This document shows positions 1 to 10,248 of a DNA stretch of 64,000 nt, piece by piece. The notes under the pieces were generated by a model. The model was not told where the DNA came from. It searched no databases and worked only from the letters and a program-made list of their open reading frames with translations. How positions within the stretch are numbered: position 1 is the first letter of the stretch; each line of letters starts with the position of its first letter. The DNA lies in contig CM067369.1 in assembly GCA_034401795.1 (NCBI GenBank), positions 139,450,496 to 139,514,495 on the forward strand. The letters are read 5' to 3'. The stretch is from Chaetoderma sp. LZ-2023a. Taxonomy: Eukaryota; Mollusca; Caudofoveata; Chaetodermatida; Chaetodermatidae. A program made the translations under genes and the position numbers.

Positions 1-1
1 T

Positions 2-722
2 TCCATCCATCGTATCCCTCCGGCCTTCCATCCATCGTTCCCTCTGGCCTGGTTTCGCGTGTTGCGCATGCATTGTCAGGCCACGGATGAACTGAAAGAT
101 AATGATGGCCATTCGGAGACCCCTATTCGATTACCGTATGACATTTTTGATCCCATGACCTTATATATACTGTCGGGCCAACTACAGTATATAAAACGCG
201 ATATGAATCAGGTTCATAAAAGCTGCTGAATTCCTGCAGCTAGAGAGTCAGTACATGAAATTTCTGATCTCGTACTTTAACTATTCAGACGGGGACTTGG
301 ATAATTCTCTTTTCCTTTTGTACTCATTGCCATGTTTTTGGGCGGAATTCCAATCACTTGTTGGGATTTCTGGTTTCGATGTTGAGGTTACTGATCGTCT
401 TCCTGGATCAGATACTCCTCGGTGACTGAACATTAAAGGTGCGCGCCCCTTCACGAACAATGCCTGGGAGTGGGACCATAGAAATTGTACTCGTCCCAAT
501 CACTGTGATTACTCTGGAATGGGTCGAGAGCAGTGCCACGTCATGCGTCCTGGGGTGTACACGCATGAATTATATTGTCCCGTATGTGTCTCATCAATGG
601 GACAATGCATGAAGGTTACGAGGCGGTTGATAGCAAGGTTGCGCCATCAAGCCATTTCAGATCCTGATAGGCCGGGGTACATGGTCCTGTGCATAGACGG
701 TGTTCGGTTTACTGTTGATTAG
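2..722 (+). pseudogene. Unrecognised decayed coding region, 5' end outside window
   Basis: Protein-like reading is continuous across this stretch in two frames. The first frame is open from base 2 to the stop at 227-229 and contains segments such as AWFRVLRMHC and YDIFDPMTLYILSGQLQYI. The second opens at 207 and continues past the first with KAAEFLQLESQYMKFLISYF, so a frameshift lies between 207 and 229. An in-frame TGA at 423-425 interrupts it, after which the same frame runs to TAG at 720-722 with several Cys/His residues (CTRPNHC, YCPVCVSSMGQC). Codon texture and the sharp change to AT-rich DNA after 722 support former coding. I do not recognise the family. It may be the C-terminal part of a mobile-element or host protein. 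The first 50 bases also hold two copies of a roughly 24-bp unit (TTCCATCCATCG...). A selenocysteine reading of the TGA is possible but has no support here. Confidence 0.45.
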
Positions 723-1823
723 TTATATGCTATATCATATATATGTATTATTATTGATAGACCATTCAAAATTGGTCAGTATGGATGTTGTTGCGTGAAT
801 ACGTTACACCTGCAATTTTGATTTCCATGGTTGTTGATTATGTTACAATATGTATGCACATGGATACGCTATATTTCTGATAGATGAGATTGTGATGGAT
901 TCAGGTTACTCAGAAATCAACCAATGTTGTTTACGTAATTTGAGTTCATTTTTGCATACCTTTTGGTAGATGGGTTAAAAAGGAATCTGATTGGGGTTTG
1001 TGAGGAATTGTTCCTCTGTATTGGGCTTCAAAGACCACATGACATTGACAGGTGTATACATTTTTAGGTTTTACAAATATACGATGCGTCTGATTGTCTT
1101 GTTTACTATGATATTATTCGTGTGAACAGCCTACGCATGATTATGAATTATACTTTACGTTTGTTTGGTTATTTTGTCCGAATTTTGCCTCTATGGAACC
1201 GATGGATATGGTCGGATGTGTAATTCGCCTGCAGGTACGCGTTCCAATTGACTTTGGTTGAAGGTAAAGGCAATGGCAATGGGCCATGAAAGGATGGAAA
1301 GCCAGGCTCTGGCTTTATTGAGGGCGAGGCAAATATCATATGCTGGGCCTTCAATAGTTCATTCAAGGCAAATTGCTTTGTTCTAATAAATAATGAAATT
1401 AAGAATCAGATAGAAGGAATAAGGAAAGAAGAGATTATACAGAGCAGACGAATTATACATAGTGCCAGTGCGTGTTAACTGTTCTCTATAGTAATTAGTT
1501 TGGGTAAAAGACAGGGTCCTAAAAGTGTACTAAATCATACAGTGATCACATTACACTCTCAGTAATGGGAGAAGTTGGTCCAAACTAATGCGAAAACTGT
1601 CAGATTTGGTACTGGAATAGAACTGAAGCTTGATGCATGGATGCTATATGGTATAAAAGTCCATTACGGGCTTCGATTCTATCAGATTTGCAATTACAAA
1701 AATCCATGCATACTATTCAGTTTGACAGTTCCAATTTGTTATCCAGGCTGAGACACTATGATAAACAGGAATAAATTGTGACCTAAGCTGGATCTGATTA
1801 TGACGTAGGTGGAATTCATTGAA

Positions 1824-1885
1824 CACGTGTCCAGAAGTCAATAATGGTCACGTGAAGATCCAGAAACCTATAAAAAGGGAAAAGC
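1824..1885 (+). promoter_or_regulatory. Promoter-like block: two E-boxes and a TATA box
   Basis: CACGTG occurs at 1824-1829 and again inside TCACGTGA at 1848-1855, followed by TATAAAAA at 1869-1876. That is a normal spacing for a pol II core promoter. No convincing ORF follows: 1,900-2,370 is AT-rich and stop-dense. It could be the start of a non-coding or lost transcription unit, or chance. The surrounding 723-2,370 shows no other gene. Confidence 0.25.
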
Positions 1886-2523
1886 GCGCACTTGGAGCAT
1901 TCTGTTTTTTATCATTCTTGGAATCACTTGTCATTCTCGTTATAAGTTTTTGGACTTAGAAACAATAAGATTCAGAATCATTTGTATAAAAGAAATATAA
2001 GTCTTTCATGAGGTCTCGTGTTGGATAATGAATTGTACTGAAATATAAAGATAATATTGACAAGAATTAAGAAAAAGTGTTATAAGACATTTGCTTAGGA
2101 AATTAATTAATTGAGAAGGAAAGTTTAAATGTTAAATAATAAATATTTGATAAAAGTGAATAATTCATCTTAAATTATAAACTGTGGAATGAAGATCTCG
2201 TGCAATAATGATTAATACAAATTAGATAAGTGACCCTACATTGTCTCAAAGTTGTGATTTAGCTTAATTCGTTCAGAGAATAAGAACCACTGAATATTGA
2301 AACTTAACGGATATCATTGTGTTTTGAGAGATTATCATCCGGCTTGAGGGTGGATCGACCCCCAGATCCACAAACCAAACGGTGATAGTACAATTTTCAA
2401 AAATTGTCTTCCCTTCTCTTGGCCTGTATATATGGACATTCCTCAGGAGCCCTACATAGGCCGGTTTTGGCCAGCTTCACCAGGTACATTCTATGACTGT
2501 AACATATTTTGTTCAATAATTTG

Positions 2524-2600
2524 ATATTAATATGACTGGAAGCAGTTGATGCCTGAGGCAGCAGTGACTTCCAGTCATATTAATCATAAAATATTCAAAA
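2524..2600. repeat. Short palindromic fold-back
   Basis: ATTAATATGACTGGAAGCAG is followed about 20 bases later by its near reverse complement ending in CCAGTCATATTAAT. The arms resemble the palindrome family described at 7,335 and 41,444 (ACTGG...CCAGT core). A half copy (GCAGTGGCTTCTAGTTATATTAATTTC) lies at about 2,937-2,963. Confidence 0.55.
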
Positions 2601-2855
2601 GATTTCCTGTTTGTCTGGCTTGAGATTGAGATACATTGAATTTATCGTTGAAAGTTTTAATGGTCAAGCTGACCAAAAACCAGCATTTACTCTTTACAGT
2701 GAGTTTGAGAAATGTGCATTTGTTGGCCAAGAAGACTATTTTTTTAATTTTACCACCAGAATTTCAGTAAAATTTTTAGTTAACCCTTTAATAGCTAAAT
2801 TTGCTCCAAAAAATATTTGCTTTATAATGAATATCCATAATCTGCAGATCAAGAG

Positions 2856-2925
2856 AATACTTTTTTGAAAATGTACAACTGAAATGATCAGCTACTCATT
2901 CAAGTGGTACAATTTTCAAAAATAA
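2856..2925. repeat. Fold-back repeat, second family
   Basis: TTTTGAAAATGTACAACTG at the left pairs with a right arm containing AGTGGTACAATTTTCAAAA, with a loop around AAATGATCAGCTACTCATT. The arm sequence also occurs near 2,390-2,410 and a related fold-back is at 8,227-8,345. Confidence 0.55.
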
Positions 2926-5284
2926 GTCTAAGGCAGCAGTGGCTTCTAGTTATATTAATTTCAAAATATTCAAAAAACATGCCCGCCGTGGGCCAATCAA
3001 AATATAGCATGTTTGGTGGCCATATTGTATTTTTTTATTTTGATGGATTTTGAGGCCAAAATTGTTTTTATATGTGTTTTTGGGTATTCTGATCTCAAAT
3101 TTGTAATTTTCGAAACTGTCGGGTAAATGGTTTGCTGGCCATCTTGTTGATAAAGAGCATTCTAGTGTTACACATGCAATGGCAACCGTCCGTTGTCTGG
3201 TGTCCGTCAACTTTTCTTTTAAACAGCTTCTTCTCAAGAACCACTGGGCTGATTTTAATTATATGTGGCAGGAAGCATCCTTAGGGTATAGGGATTCAAG
3301 TTTGTACAAACGGGGCCGGTCGGCCAAAATCCAAGCTGGCCGTCTGCCAAATCGGCCGATTTTGAGAAATGACTGAAAATCTTCTCCGAAACCGCCCAGG
3401 GGATCGATTCAAAATTCATGGAATATCATCTAGGTGTGTAGCTGAACCAAGTTTGTTCAAGGGAACTTGATACTCCATATGGTCCGGCGGCCATCTTGGA
3501 TGACCTACTTTTCACGAAAACGACTTCTCAAGAACCACTGAATGGATCGGGCCCAAATTTGGGAAATATTATTAGCTCACCTGGTCTGAAAGGCCAAGTG
3601 CGCTTATGTTGTGGTGACCATCCATTGTGTGTCCATCGTCCATCTGTCATCCGTCCGTCCCTCCATCAACTTTTCCTTTAAATGACTTCTTCTGGGCCAA
3701 TTTCAATTATATTTGGCAGGACGCATCCTTAGCGCATAGGGATCCAAGTTTGCGCAAATGAAGCCAATCAGCCAATTAGGCCGGTAGCCATCTTGGATTT
3801 TGGCTGATTTTTAAAAATGTCTTTAAAAATCTTCTCCGAAACCGCTTGAGGGATTGAAGGAAGCCTGATGAAATATGATCTAGGGCAAGAGCTCAACCAA
3901 ATTTGTTCAAGGGAACTTAATTGGTCAAATAATTTGGTGGCCATCTTGGTTGACCTAGTTTTAGCGAAAATAACTTCTCCAGAACCGCTGAAGTGATCAG
4001 GCCGAAATTTGGCAGATATGATTAGGGACTAAGGGCCAGTAAAGTTTGTTCAAGTGAAGTTGATCCGTCAAAAAAACATGGCCGCCGTGGGTCAATCAAA
4101 ATATAGCATGTTTGGTGGCCATATTGGATTTTTACTTGATGGATTTTGAGGCCGAAACTGGCTTTATATAGGTTTTTGGGTATTCTGATCTGCAATTTTC
4201 GAAACTGTCGGATAAACGGTTTAGCGGCCATCTTGGATCATTTTCCCGCCAAAAGCTCCCATATTAAAGCAATGGGAAATTAAAAATATCTTCTCGAGAA
4301 CTGCTGGGCCGATTTCAATTATAAGTGGCATGAAGCATCCTTAAGGTAAAGCGATTAAAGTTTGTTCACACGAACCCGATCGGCCAATTTAGCTGGCGAC
4401 CATCTTGGATTTTAGGCGATTTTTAGAAATTTGTTCAAGGGAACTTGATTGACGAAATGGTTCAGCGGCCATCTTGGATGACCTAATTTTCACAAAAACG
4501 ACTTCTTCCCCAGAACAGCTGAAGCCATCAGGCCGAAATTTGTGATATATAATTAGCAACTAAGGGCGATTAAGATTTGTTCAAGAGAAGTTGATTCGTC
4601 GAAAAACATGGCCACGGTGGACCAATCAAAATATAGTGTGTTTGGCAGCCATATTGGATTTTAATTTTTGATGGATTTTGAGGCCGAAATTCGTTTTATA
4701 TAGGTTTTTGGGTATTCTGATCTCGAATTTGCAACTTTCGAAACTGTCGGATAAATGGTTTGGCAGCCATCTTGGATCATTTTCCCTCCAAAAGCTCCCA
4801 TACTAAAACAATGGGAAATTTAAAATGTCTTCTCGAGAACTACTGTGCCGACTTGAATAATGTTTGGCAGGAAGCATCCTTATGGCATAGAGATTTCATT
4901 TTGTTCAAACGAAGCTGATCGGCCAATTTGGCTGGTGGCCATCTTTGATTTCGGCCAATTTTTAGAAATGTCTTGAAAAATCTCGTTCTCCGAAACGGCT
5001 TGGGGAATCTATTCAAAACTTATGAAACCTCATCTAGGCAGTAGTAGTGTCGGTAGTAAAATGATACCCCCTCCCTCAACTGGCCGCCGTTCGGCGATCT
5101 GTGGCCCCTGCTGGGGCATAGGAATTTGAGACATGTGATGTTCGTAGTCGAGATGGGAGTTGCTGTCCGGGAGAACCTCCTCAGGATACCGGCCAGTGGC
5201 CGGCCTCTCTATTCTGTGTAGGCTCAGACAAACACGTAGTCTCTGCCAGAGTCACATCGGGCACCGCCTTATGGTCAAACCCAC

Positions 5285-5580
5285 ACACATCTGAACGCCC
5301 ATTTAGAGACAAGCATCCACTATCACATCGACACGACGGACTGCCAATAGGCACTGGTCGCCAGCACCACATATAATATGGTCTGAACGCCCATTTAGAG
5401 CCAGGCATCCACAGGGGTATACACCACCAACAGGTACTGCTCGCCACACATAAATGGGTCTGAACGCCCATTTAGAGACAGACATCCACAGGGATATACA
5501 CCACCCACAGGTACCAATCGCCACACATAATAGGGTCTGAACGCCCATTTAGAGACCGGCATCCACAGGGATATACACCA
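5285..5580 (+). repeat. Minisatellite of leader-like units
   Basis: The phrase CTGAACGCCCATTTAGAG occurs four times, near 5,292, 5,384, 5,461 and 5,537. It is followed by GCATCCACAGGGATATACACC variants and by CAGGTACTGCTCGCCACACATA. Spacings are about 92, 77 and 76 bp. The last unit ends directly in the ATG of the small ORF at 5,580, so each unit looks like a copy of that ORF's immediate 5' leader. Confidence 0.7.
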
Positions 5581-5714
5581 TGATTACTGTTGCACAGCTT
5601 CACGTTATTGCAAAGCAATTCGGCCTTAAAGGCTACTCTAAGGCCAAGAAAGCCGACCTGTTCCAGATGATCAGACAGGTCCGTGCCGAGGAGTGGCAGA
5701 AGCGACTCTACTGA
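5580..5714 (+). CDS. Small ORF, SAP-domain-like (44 aa)
   Basis: The ATG at 5,580 opens a 44-codon frame ending in TGA at 5,712-5,714. The peptide contains TVAQLHVIAKQFGLKGYSKA followed by KKADLFQMIRQ. That matches the hydrophobic and basic pattern of SAP/Rho-N-type helix-hinge-helix motifs (V..L..IAK..GLKGYSK.KKADL...I), which bind AT-rich DNA or RNA. The C-terminus is charged (RAEEWQKRLY). It is far shorter than most SAP proteins, which carry the motif as one part of a larger chain, so it may be a stand-alone DNA-binding peptide or a remnant. The next ORF starts only 3 nt after its stop (TGA-GCA-ATG), an arrangement more like a compact viral or mobile-element gene pair than a host gene. SAP identity is inferred from pattern only. 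Confidence 0.45.
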   Translation: MITVAQLHVIAKQFGLKGYSKAKKADLFQMIRQVRAEEWQKRLY

Positions 5715-5717
5715 GCA

Positions 5718-6266
5718 ATGAAGACGGGAAGGTTTCCAGTGCATACCAAAGATGATCCTTGGAATCCCCACAAGAAAGCGCAGCGGATACGTGAGCTTCG
5801 TCAGTTGGACGAGGAGGTGACTGCTAGCTTGCGAGCCAAGACTGTAGCGAGGTGGAGGGCGGACCATCCACTGGAGCGCTTACCTCTCCTACGCAGGATC
5901 ACTAACCGAGTGATGAGGGGGCCGAGGTCTGAACCCTTAGCCCGGATCATGAGGCGAGAAGGCGAACACATTCTCGACCAGCGTCTCGGCGAAAGGGAGA
6001 CAGAGTATATAAGACGCCGGTCAGTATGCTGGACATTCTTCAGAGGTCTAGAAGGAGACCTCACAGGCCAGATCATGCAAAAGATTCAGCAGACTGTCCA
6101 GAATGCCTTCTACCACCACTACACCCAAACCTATCGCATCCGTCACATCGAAGACGGTAGGGTGATGCTCTTCCACAAGAATGCTCCAAGGAGCCCGTGG
6201 CTGAACACGATAGGAGCAGCTCATGCCAGGCAAAGAGGTCAGCCAAGTTTGTTCAAGACAACCTGA
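5718..6266 (+). CDS. Uncharacterised basic protein of the insert, 3'-truncated (up to 182 aa)
   Basis: The frame opens with ATG at 5,718, directly behind the SAP-like ORF, and is open to 6,266. Only residues up to about 170 (…NTIGAAHA) come from the insert. The last dozen residues (RQRGQPSLFKTT) are read from the surrounding tandem repeat, so the natural C-terminus has been lost. The protein is Arg-rich and predicted mostly helical, with a segment RIRELRQLDEEVTASLRAKT that could be a short coiled coil, then RRITNRVMRG and an aromatic-rich part YHHYTQTYRIRHIEDGRVML. There is no signal peptide and no membrane helix. I do not recognise it. The tight coupling to the SAP-like ORF suggests one transcription unit of a mobile element or virus-like element. 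Confidence 0.4.
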   Translation: MKTGRFPVHTKDDPWNPHKKAQRIRELRQLDEEVTASLRAKTVARWRADHPLERLPLLRRITNRVMRGPRSEPLARIMRREGEHILDQRLGERETEYIRRRSVCWTFFRGLEGDLTGQIMQKIQQTVQNAFYHHYTQTYRIRHIEDGRVMLFHKNAPRSPWLNTIGAAHARQRGQPSLFKTT

Positions 6267-7170
6267 TTGACCGAATGGTTCGGCAGCTATCTTGGATGAC
6301 CTAGTTTTCCTGAAAACGACTTCTCCAGAACCCCTGAATGGATCAGGCCAAAATTTGGGAGATATGATTAGGGACTAAGGGGCATTAAAGTTTGTTCAAG
6401 GGATGTTGCTCCGTCAAAAAACCTGGCCGCCATAGGCCAATCAAAATATAGCATGTTTGGCGGCCATATTGGGTTTTTTTATTTGATGAATTTTGAGGCC
6501 GAAATTGGTTTTATATATGTTTTTGGGTATTCTGTTCTCAAATTTGGAATTTTCGAAACTGTCGGATAAACGGTTTGGCGGCCATCTTGCATAATTTTCT
6601 CGTCAAAAGATCCCATGCTTAAGCAATGGGAAATTTAAAATGTCTTCTCGAGAACTACCAGGCCGATTTCAATAATATTTGGCAGGAAGCATCCTTAGGG
6701 AATAAGGATCCAAGCTTGTTCAAATGAACCCGATCGGCCAATTTACACAGCAGCCATTTTGGATTTCGGCCAATTTCAGGAAATGTCTTTATAAATCTTC
6801 TCCAAAACCACTTGCAGAATCTTCATCTAGGCCACGAGGTAAGCCAAGTTTGTTCAAGAGGACTTGATTTACCAAATGGTTCAACGACCGTCTTGGATGA
6901 CCTGGTTTTCACGAAAATGACTCCTTCAGAACTGCTGAAGGGCTCACGCCAAAATTTGGCCATTAAAATTTGTGCAAGGGAAGTTGATCCATCAAAAAAA
7001 CCGTGGGTCAATCAAAATGTAGTCTGTTTAGCGGCCATATTGCACTTGCAAAGATGTCCACCAACTCATTTAAAAGACTGCTAAACCACCCACCAACAAT
7101 TTGGACAAAAATTGATGGTGCTCCAGGCGAGCGACACAGGCCCCTTGGGCCTCTTGTTTTTTCTTAGAAT
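6233..7170. repeat. Tandem repeat, continuation and probable 3' end
   Basis: The same 0.5-kb unit as at 2,370-5,040 continues (GTTTGTTCAAGACAACCTGA, GGCCATATTGG, GCAATGGGAAATTTAAAATG). It ends near 7,110-7,165 with CTCCAGGCGAGCGACACAGG followed by CCCCTTGGGCCTCTTGTT. A very similar tail occurs at about 54,922-54,953 after another stretch of this family, which suggests a true element end with a small GGCCC/GGGCC hairpin. Confidence 0.6.
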
Positions 7171-7334
7171 CATTTTTAACGTAAAGTAATTAATTAAAAA
7201 AGTGCACCAGCAACATGTGTTATGTTAATACTAATACGCCAATGAGTCCAATACGTGCTGGGGATTAAAAGAGTTGATCATATGATTAAACCTAAAAATG
7301 CATGTATACACCAAGGTTGATAAATTAATATTGT

Positions 7335-7416
7335 GTTGAATATTTTGAAACTAATTTGATTGGGAGCTGTTGCTGGAGCAACAGCTTCCAGTCAAATTAG
7401 TTTCAAAATATTCACC
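7335..7416. repeat. Palindrome family copy (TTGAATATTTTGAAACTAATTTG type)
   Basis: The left arm GTTGAATATTTTGAAACTAA continues TTTGATTGGGAGCTGTTGCT. The right arm AGCAACAGCTTCCAGTCAAATTAGTTTCAAAATATTCACC is its near reverse complement, so nearly the whole 82 bp folds back. At least ten related copies occur in the window: 14,609; 14,873; 15,364; 16,808; 17,987; 24,903; 26,699; 36,272; 41,444; and weakly 54,481. Confidence 0.75.
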
Positions 7417-7545
7417 AGTTTGCCTGTATCATTGTCTTGAAATTCAGTTTTCTGGGACTGTATCATCACTTCGTTCTTTGCAGACATCTAGTATAGACTC
7501 TTTGAATGTTTTCTTACCCAGCCCACGATCTGTTGTCTTCTTGTT

Positions 7546-7760
7546 CATACTCCTGACGCCGACCATTGGCGTCAGACGCGCGATCACTATTTGGTCGGCG
7601 ATATTGGCATATTAAAGGCTAATTCATACTTCAGACGCCGACCATCGCAGACGCCTGACGTGCAACGCTGCGTGTGACGCTGAGCAAGTCGCGCGATCTG
7701 GTCGGCAACATATCGCCTGTGAATGGTGTCGCGATATTAGGCCTATACTTCTACCACGTG
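7546..7760. mobile_element. Candidate 5' terminal region of a Harbinger element
   Basis: TTCATACT(C)CTGACGCCGACCA occurs at about 7,546 and again at about 7,625 (GGCTAATTCATACTTCAGACGCCGACC). The second copy follows TTAAA. The form TTCATACTT near a GC-rich CGAC motif resembles Harbinger terminal repeats in animals, and the block lies just upstream of a Harbinger transposase exon. I could not find the matching right end, so the element boundary is unproven. Confidence 0.35.
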
Positions 7761-8226
7761 GTTTGGAAATAGGCACTATTACGTTTCTGCCACGTGTCAT
7801 CGAGATGGAGGAGGAGGACGGAATACTACTGTTTAACATACAGGCAACTGTTGTGTGGTATAGGTTGTGGAGGAGGAGACGTCACCGGCGAGATATTTAC
7901 ACGCAAGACATCTTCGCCGGAGGGATCAAGGTGACTTTTACCACTTGATCCGTGAGCTTGAACTTGGGGATCATTTGTATTATTTCAAGTATCTTCAGTT
8001 TACTCCACCCCTCCTCGAAGACCTACTTTTGCGGATAGGCCCCATCTTGCAACATCCGGGCACTCATCGAGTACCTATCGGGCCAAAGGAGCGGTTATTT
8101 CTGACCCTAAGGTAGCTTATACATGTTTAATTTCAAATAGATTAATTACGATGGTTTTACTATATTAACCATTTGAAGCCTGGTAGTATAAATACGGCAT
8201 CAGTAGTTCTCTTTGAAAATGTCCAT

Positions 8227-8345
8227 TTGCATACCAGGAAAGGAGTTTTTTTGTCAAATTTACAACTGGAATTACTGGCTCGATAAACGAGTCAGTCTTT
8301 CCAGTGGTAAATTCGCAAAATAATATCTTCTCCTGGTCTGTAAAT
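8227..8345. repeat. Fold-back repeat
   Basis: CATACCAGGAAAGGAG on the left pairs with CTTCTCCTGGTCTG on the right, and TTTACAACTGGAATTACTGG pairs with CAGTCTTTCCAGTGGTAAA around a CTCGATAAACGAG centre. The arms are imperfect. The ACAACTG...AGTGGTA core is shared with the fold-back at 2,856-2,925. Confidence 0.6.
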
Positions 8346-8869
8346 ATGGATTTTCCTTGTAAAAGATTAAATTATCTTTAAATAAATTGGGCTTTAAATC
8401 GTTAATAGATAAAAACAGTTGGGTGTGGGTGTGATTTTTAGGAATAATTAATTTCATTTTGTTAAACTTTCAAACACAAATGTGCTCCATCATGTATACG
8501 AGGAGTATTTATACAGCACTCGCATACAAAAATGTCTACAGCACAAATGCTTGATTTATCTTTGAATATAATTTTGCAAACTATTTACTTTGAATGTTAC
8601 AAAAGGCCATGGTTGTCAAGCCCAGTACTTGGCGCAGTTGCTTCAAAGCAGTTGATTGAAACAATGAATCGCTTGCGCCAATGACCGAATTAAAATGTTC
8701 CCTGAGACGACTGATTAGGCCTACAATAGATTAAATTAATCAGTAGTGTTGTACCTTAAGCCATAAAGAGAGTAATGGCTGCTTGGAATTTGAACAGATT
8801 CAATATTAATAATAAACGTATAAAAGATAAGTAGATTAACAGATAAATAGATAAAAATAAAGAAATAGA

Positions 8870-9250
8870 ATGCACTCAAGCGAGATGCTAACTCACGCCT
8901 TCACAGTTCACATGTTGTCTAACCTGAAGATATGATCAAAACATGCATTTTGGGTTTCTTGGATTCTGGAGATATGGTAAAAAATGCATCTTGAGCCTGA
9001 ACTCAGTGACCCGTGACCTCTGTATTTGACCTCATTTTCAAACCAGAGCCACCCATCTGGGATATGCACACATATGCCTAATATGATGAATATAGCTTCT
9101 CCGGTTCCAGAGATATGGCCCGGACAGACACAGACAGACAGGCAGGCAGGCAGACAGGCAGGTAGGCAGGCAGACAGACAGGCCGATCGCAATACTCACG
9201 CCGGCCTTCGCAGTGGCATGAGTAATAAATAAATAAATAAATAAATAAAT
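8870..9250. repeat. Dispersed repeat with (GACA)n core and AATAAATAAA tail
   Basis: GAATGCACTCAAGCGAGATG followed by CTAACTCACGCC starts the block. It continues through GACCTCTGTATTTGACC, a (GACA/GGCA)n tract at 9,120-9,182, CGATCGCAATACTCACGCCG and GCATGAGTAATAAATAAA. Related pieces occur at 57,285-57,700 (GAATGCACTCGACGGAGATG) and 58,550-58,660 (GTGTGAGTAATAATAAAATC). The A-rich repetitive tail suggests a retroposed unit. Confidence 0.5.
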
Positions 9251-10053
9251 AAATGTTCTTTCTTTCTTTCATCAACACTTTCATCCATCCGTCCACCCAT
9301 CACTTCATCCATCCATCCACCCATCCCTTGATCCATCTCTCCATCCATTCATTCCGTCCTTTGATTTCAGGTACCTTGCATCTGGTGATTCACAGCAATC
9401 AATGGCCTTTGCATATCGGATGGGTATGTCAACCATTAGCATGATTATGAGGGAAACATGCTGTGCCATTTGGACAGCACTTGGTGGTACCTCTGTGGCA
9501 GTTCCATCGACAGCTCAATGGGAGGAAATTGCTTCTGACTTCTTCCGCCTTTGGAATTTCCCTAACTGTATTGGGAGCATTGATGGCAAGCATGTATGCA
9601 TACAAGCACCATTCAATGCATGATCTACATTCTACAACTACAAGGGAACACACAGTATAGTTCTTATGGCCGTATGTGATGCAAGGTACAGATTTACTTT
9701 ATTTGACGTAGGTGCATCCGGACGCTACAGTGATGGTGGAGTACTATCGAACGCTACATTCGGCAAGCTTATGGAACGTGGAGAGATGAACTTCCCAGCT
9801 GAGGCATACAAGGGACAAATGTAAAGGTTCCACACATGTTAGTGGGAGATGAAGCATTTCCCTTGAGAGCTGATCTTATGTGGCCATTTCCACGACGAAA
9901 CCGCCCAGAAGATCAGCTCCTATTCAACTATCATCTTTCAAGGGCTCGCCGAGTTATCGAAAATTCATTTGGAATTCTGGATGCTCGGTGGCGAATCTTC
10001 CGAAAACCTATTATATCAAAACCAGAGAATGTTGTTGGTGTAGTGAAAGCCAC

Positions 10054-10248
10054 TTGCCCTGTAGGTGGGGCTTAGAATACACCTTCCGTATCCTCTGCGT
10101 GTCGTAAGAGGCTACAAAAGGAGGTAAGGGTGAGGTAACCCTGACAGAAACCTCGAGTGCTGAAGACGGAGGTTCCAGGCCACACGGCACACTCTAATAA
10201 ACCATGGATCCACTCACTTAACGCTTATGATCATGTCGAAGAAAGAAG
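10054..10248 (+). mobile_element. SINE-like insertion in the transposase, 12-bp target duplication
   Basis: AGTGAAAGCCAC stands at 10,042-10,053 and again at 10,249-10,260, exactly flanking a 195-bp segment. Removing the insert and one duplicate restores the Harbinger reading VKAT-LCLHNYLR. The insert starts TTGCCCTGTAGGTGGGGCTT and contains TGCGTGTCGTAAGAGGCTAC, a phrase I associate with mollusc SINE-type repeats (recollection, not a search). No tRNA promoter boxes are clear and there is no poly(A) tail. Insert plus duplicate is 207 bp, a multiple of three, so the downstream frame is kept. Confidence 0.75.

Larger units (their letters stand above)
2370..5040. repeat. Imperfect tandem repeat, unit about 0.5 kb (left part)
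   Basis: The phrases GGCCATCTTGGATGACC, TTCTCCAGAACCGCTGAA, CAAGTTTGTTCAAGGGAA and AATCAAAATATAGCATGTTTGG recur in fixed order. Related GGATGACCTA blocks sit near 3,495, 3,945 and 4,475, and ATCATTTTCCC blocks near 4,215 and 4,770, giving a period of about 450-560 bp. Units differ by many substitutions and small indels, so the array is old. It resumes at 6,233 after an insertion. Short open frames inside it shift from copy to copy and are not genes. Confidence 0.75.
5041..6227 (+). mobile_element. 1,187-bp insertion within the tandem repeat, flanked by AGGCA
   Basis: The repeat unit reads CATCTAGGCA up to 5,040 and picks up again at AGGCAAAGAGGTCAGCC from 6,228. Other units read continuously through this point. 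AGGCA is therefore present at 5,036-5,040 and 6,228-6,232, as expected of a 5-bp target duplication or of junction microhomology. The insert has no terminal inverted repeats and no poly(A). It is more GC-rich than its surroundings and contains a leader-like minisatellite and two small ORFs. ORF2 runs out of the insert, so the insert is probably a 3'-truncated fragment of something larger. I do not recognise the family. Confidence 0.55.
8112..9370 (+). other. Intron of the Harbinger transposase
   Basis: The donor AAG|GTAGCT and acceptor TTGATTTCAG|GTAC restore the reading frame across 1,259 bp. The intron holds a fold-back repeat at 8,227-8,345, a dispersed repeat at about 8,870-9,250, and microsatellites (GACA/GGCA)n, (AAAT)n and (CATC)n at 9,120-9,350. 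Confidence 0.75.

Noticed and set aside
1169..1366. 65-aa open frame on the minus strand
   Set aside because: It stands alone in an AT-rich stretch, with no recognisable domain, no splice context and no neighbour.
5181..5867. Minus-strand ORFs over the leader minisatellite (repeated MGVQT..CVA..W)
   Set aside because: They are antisense readings of the repeated leader and of the two + strand small ORFs.
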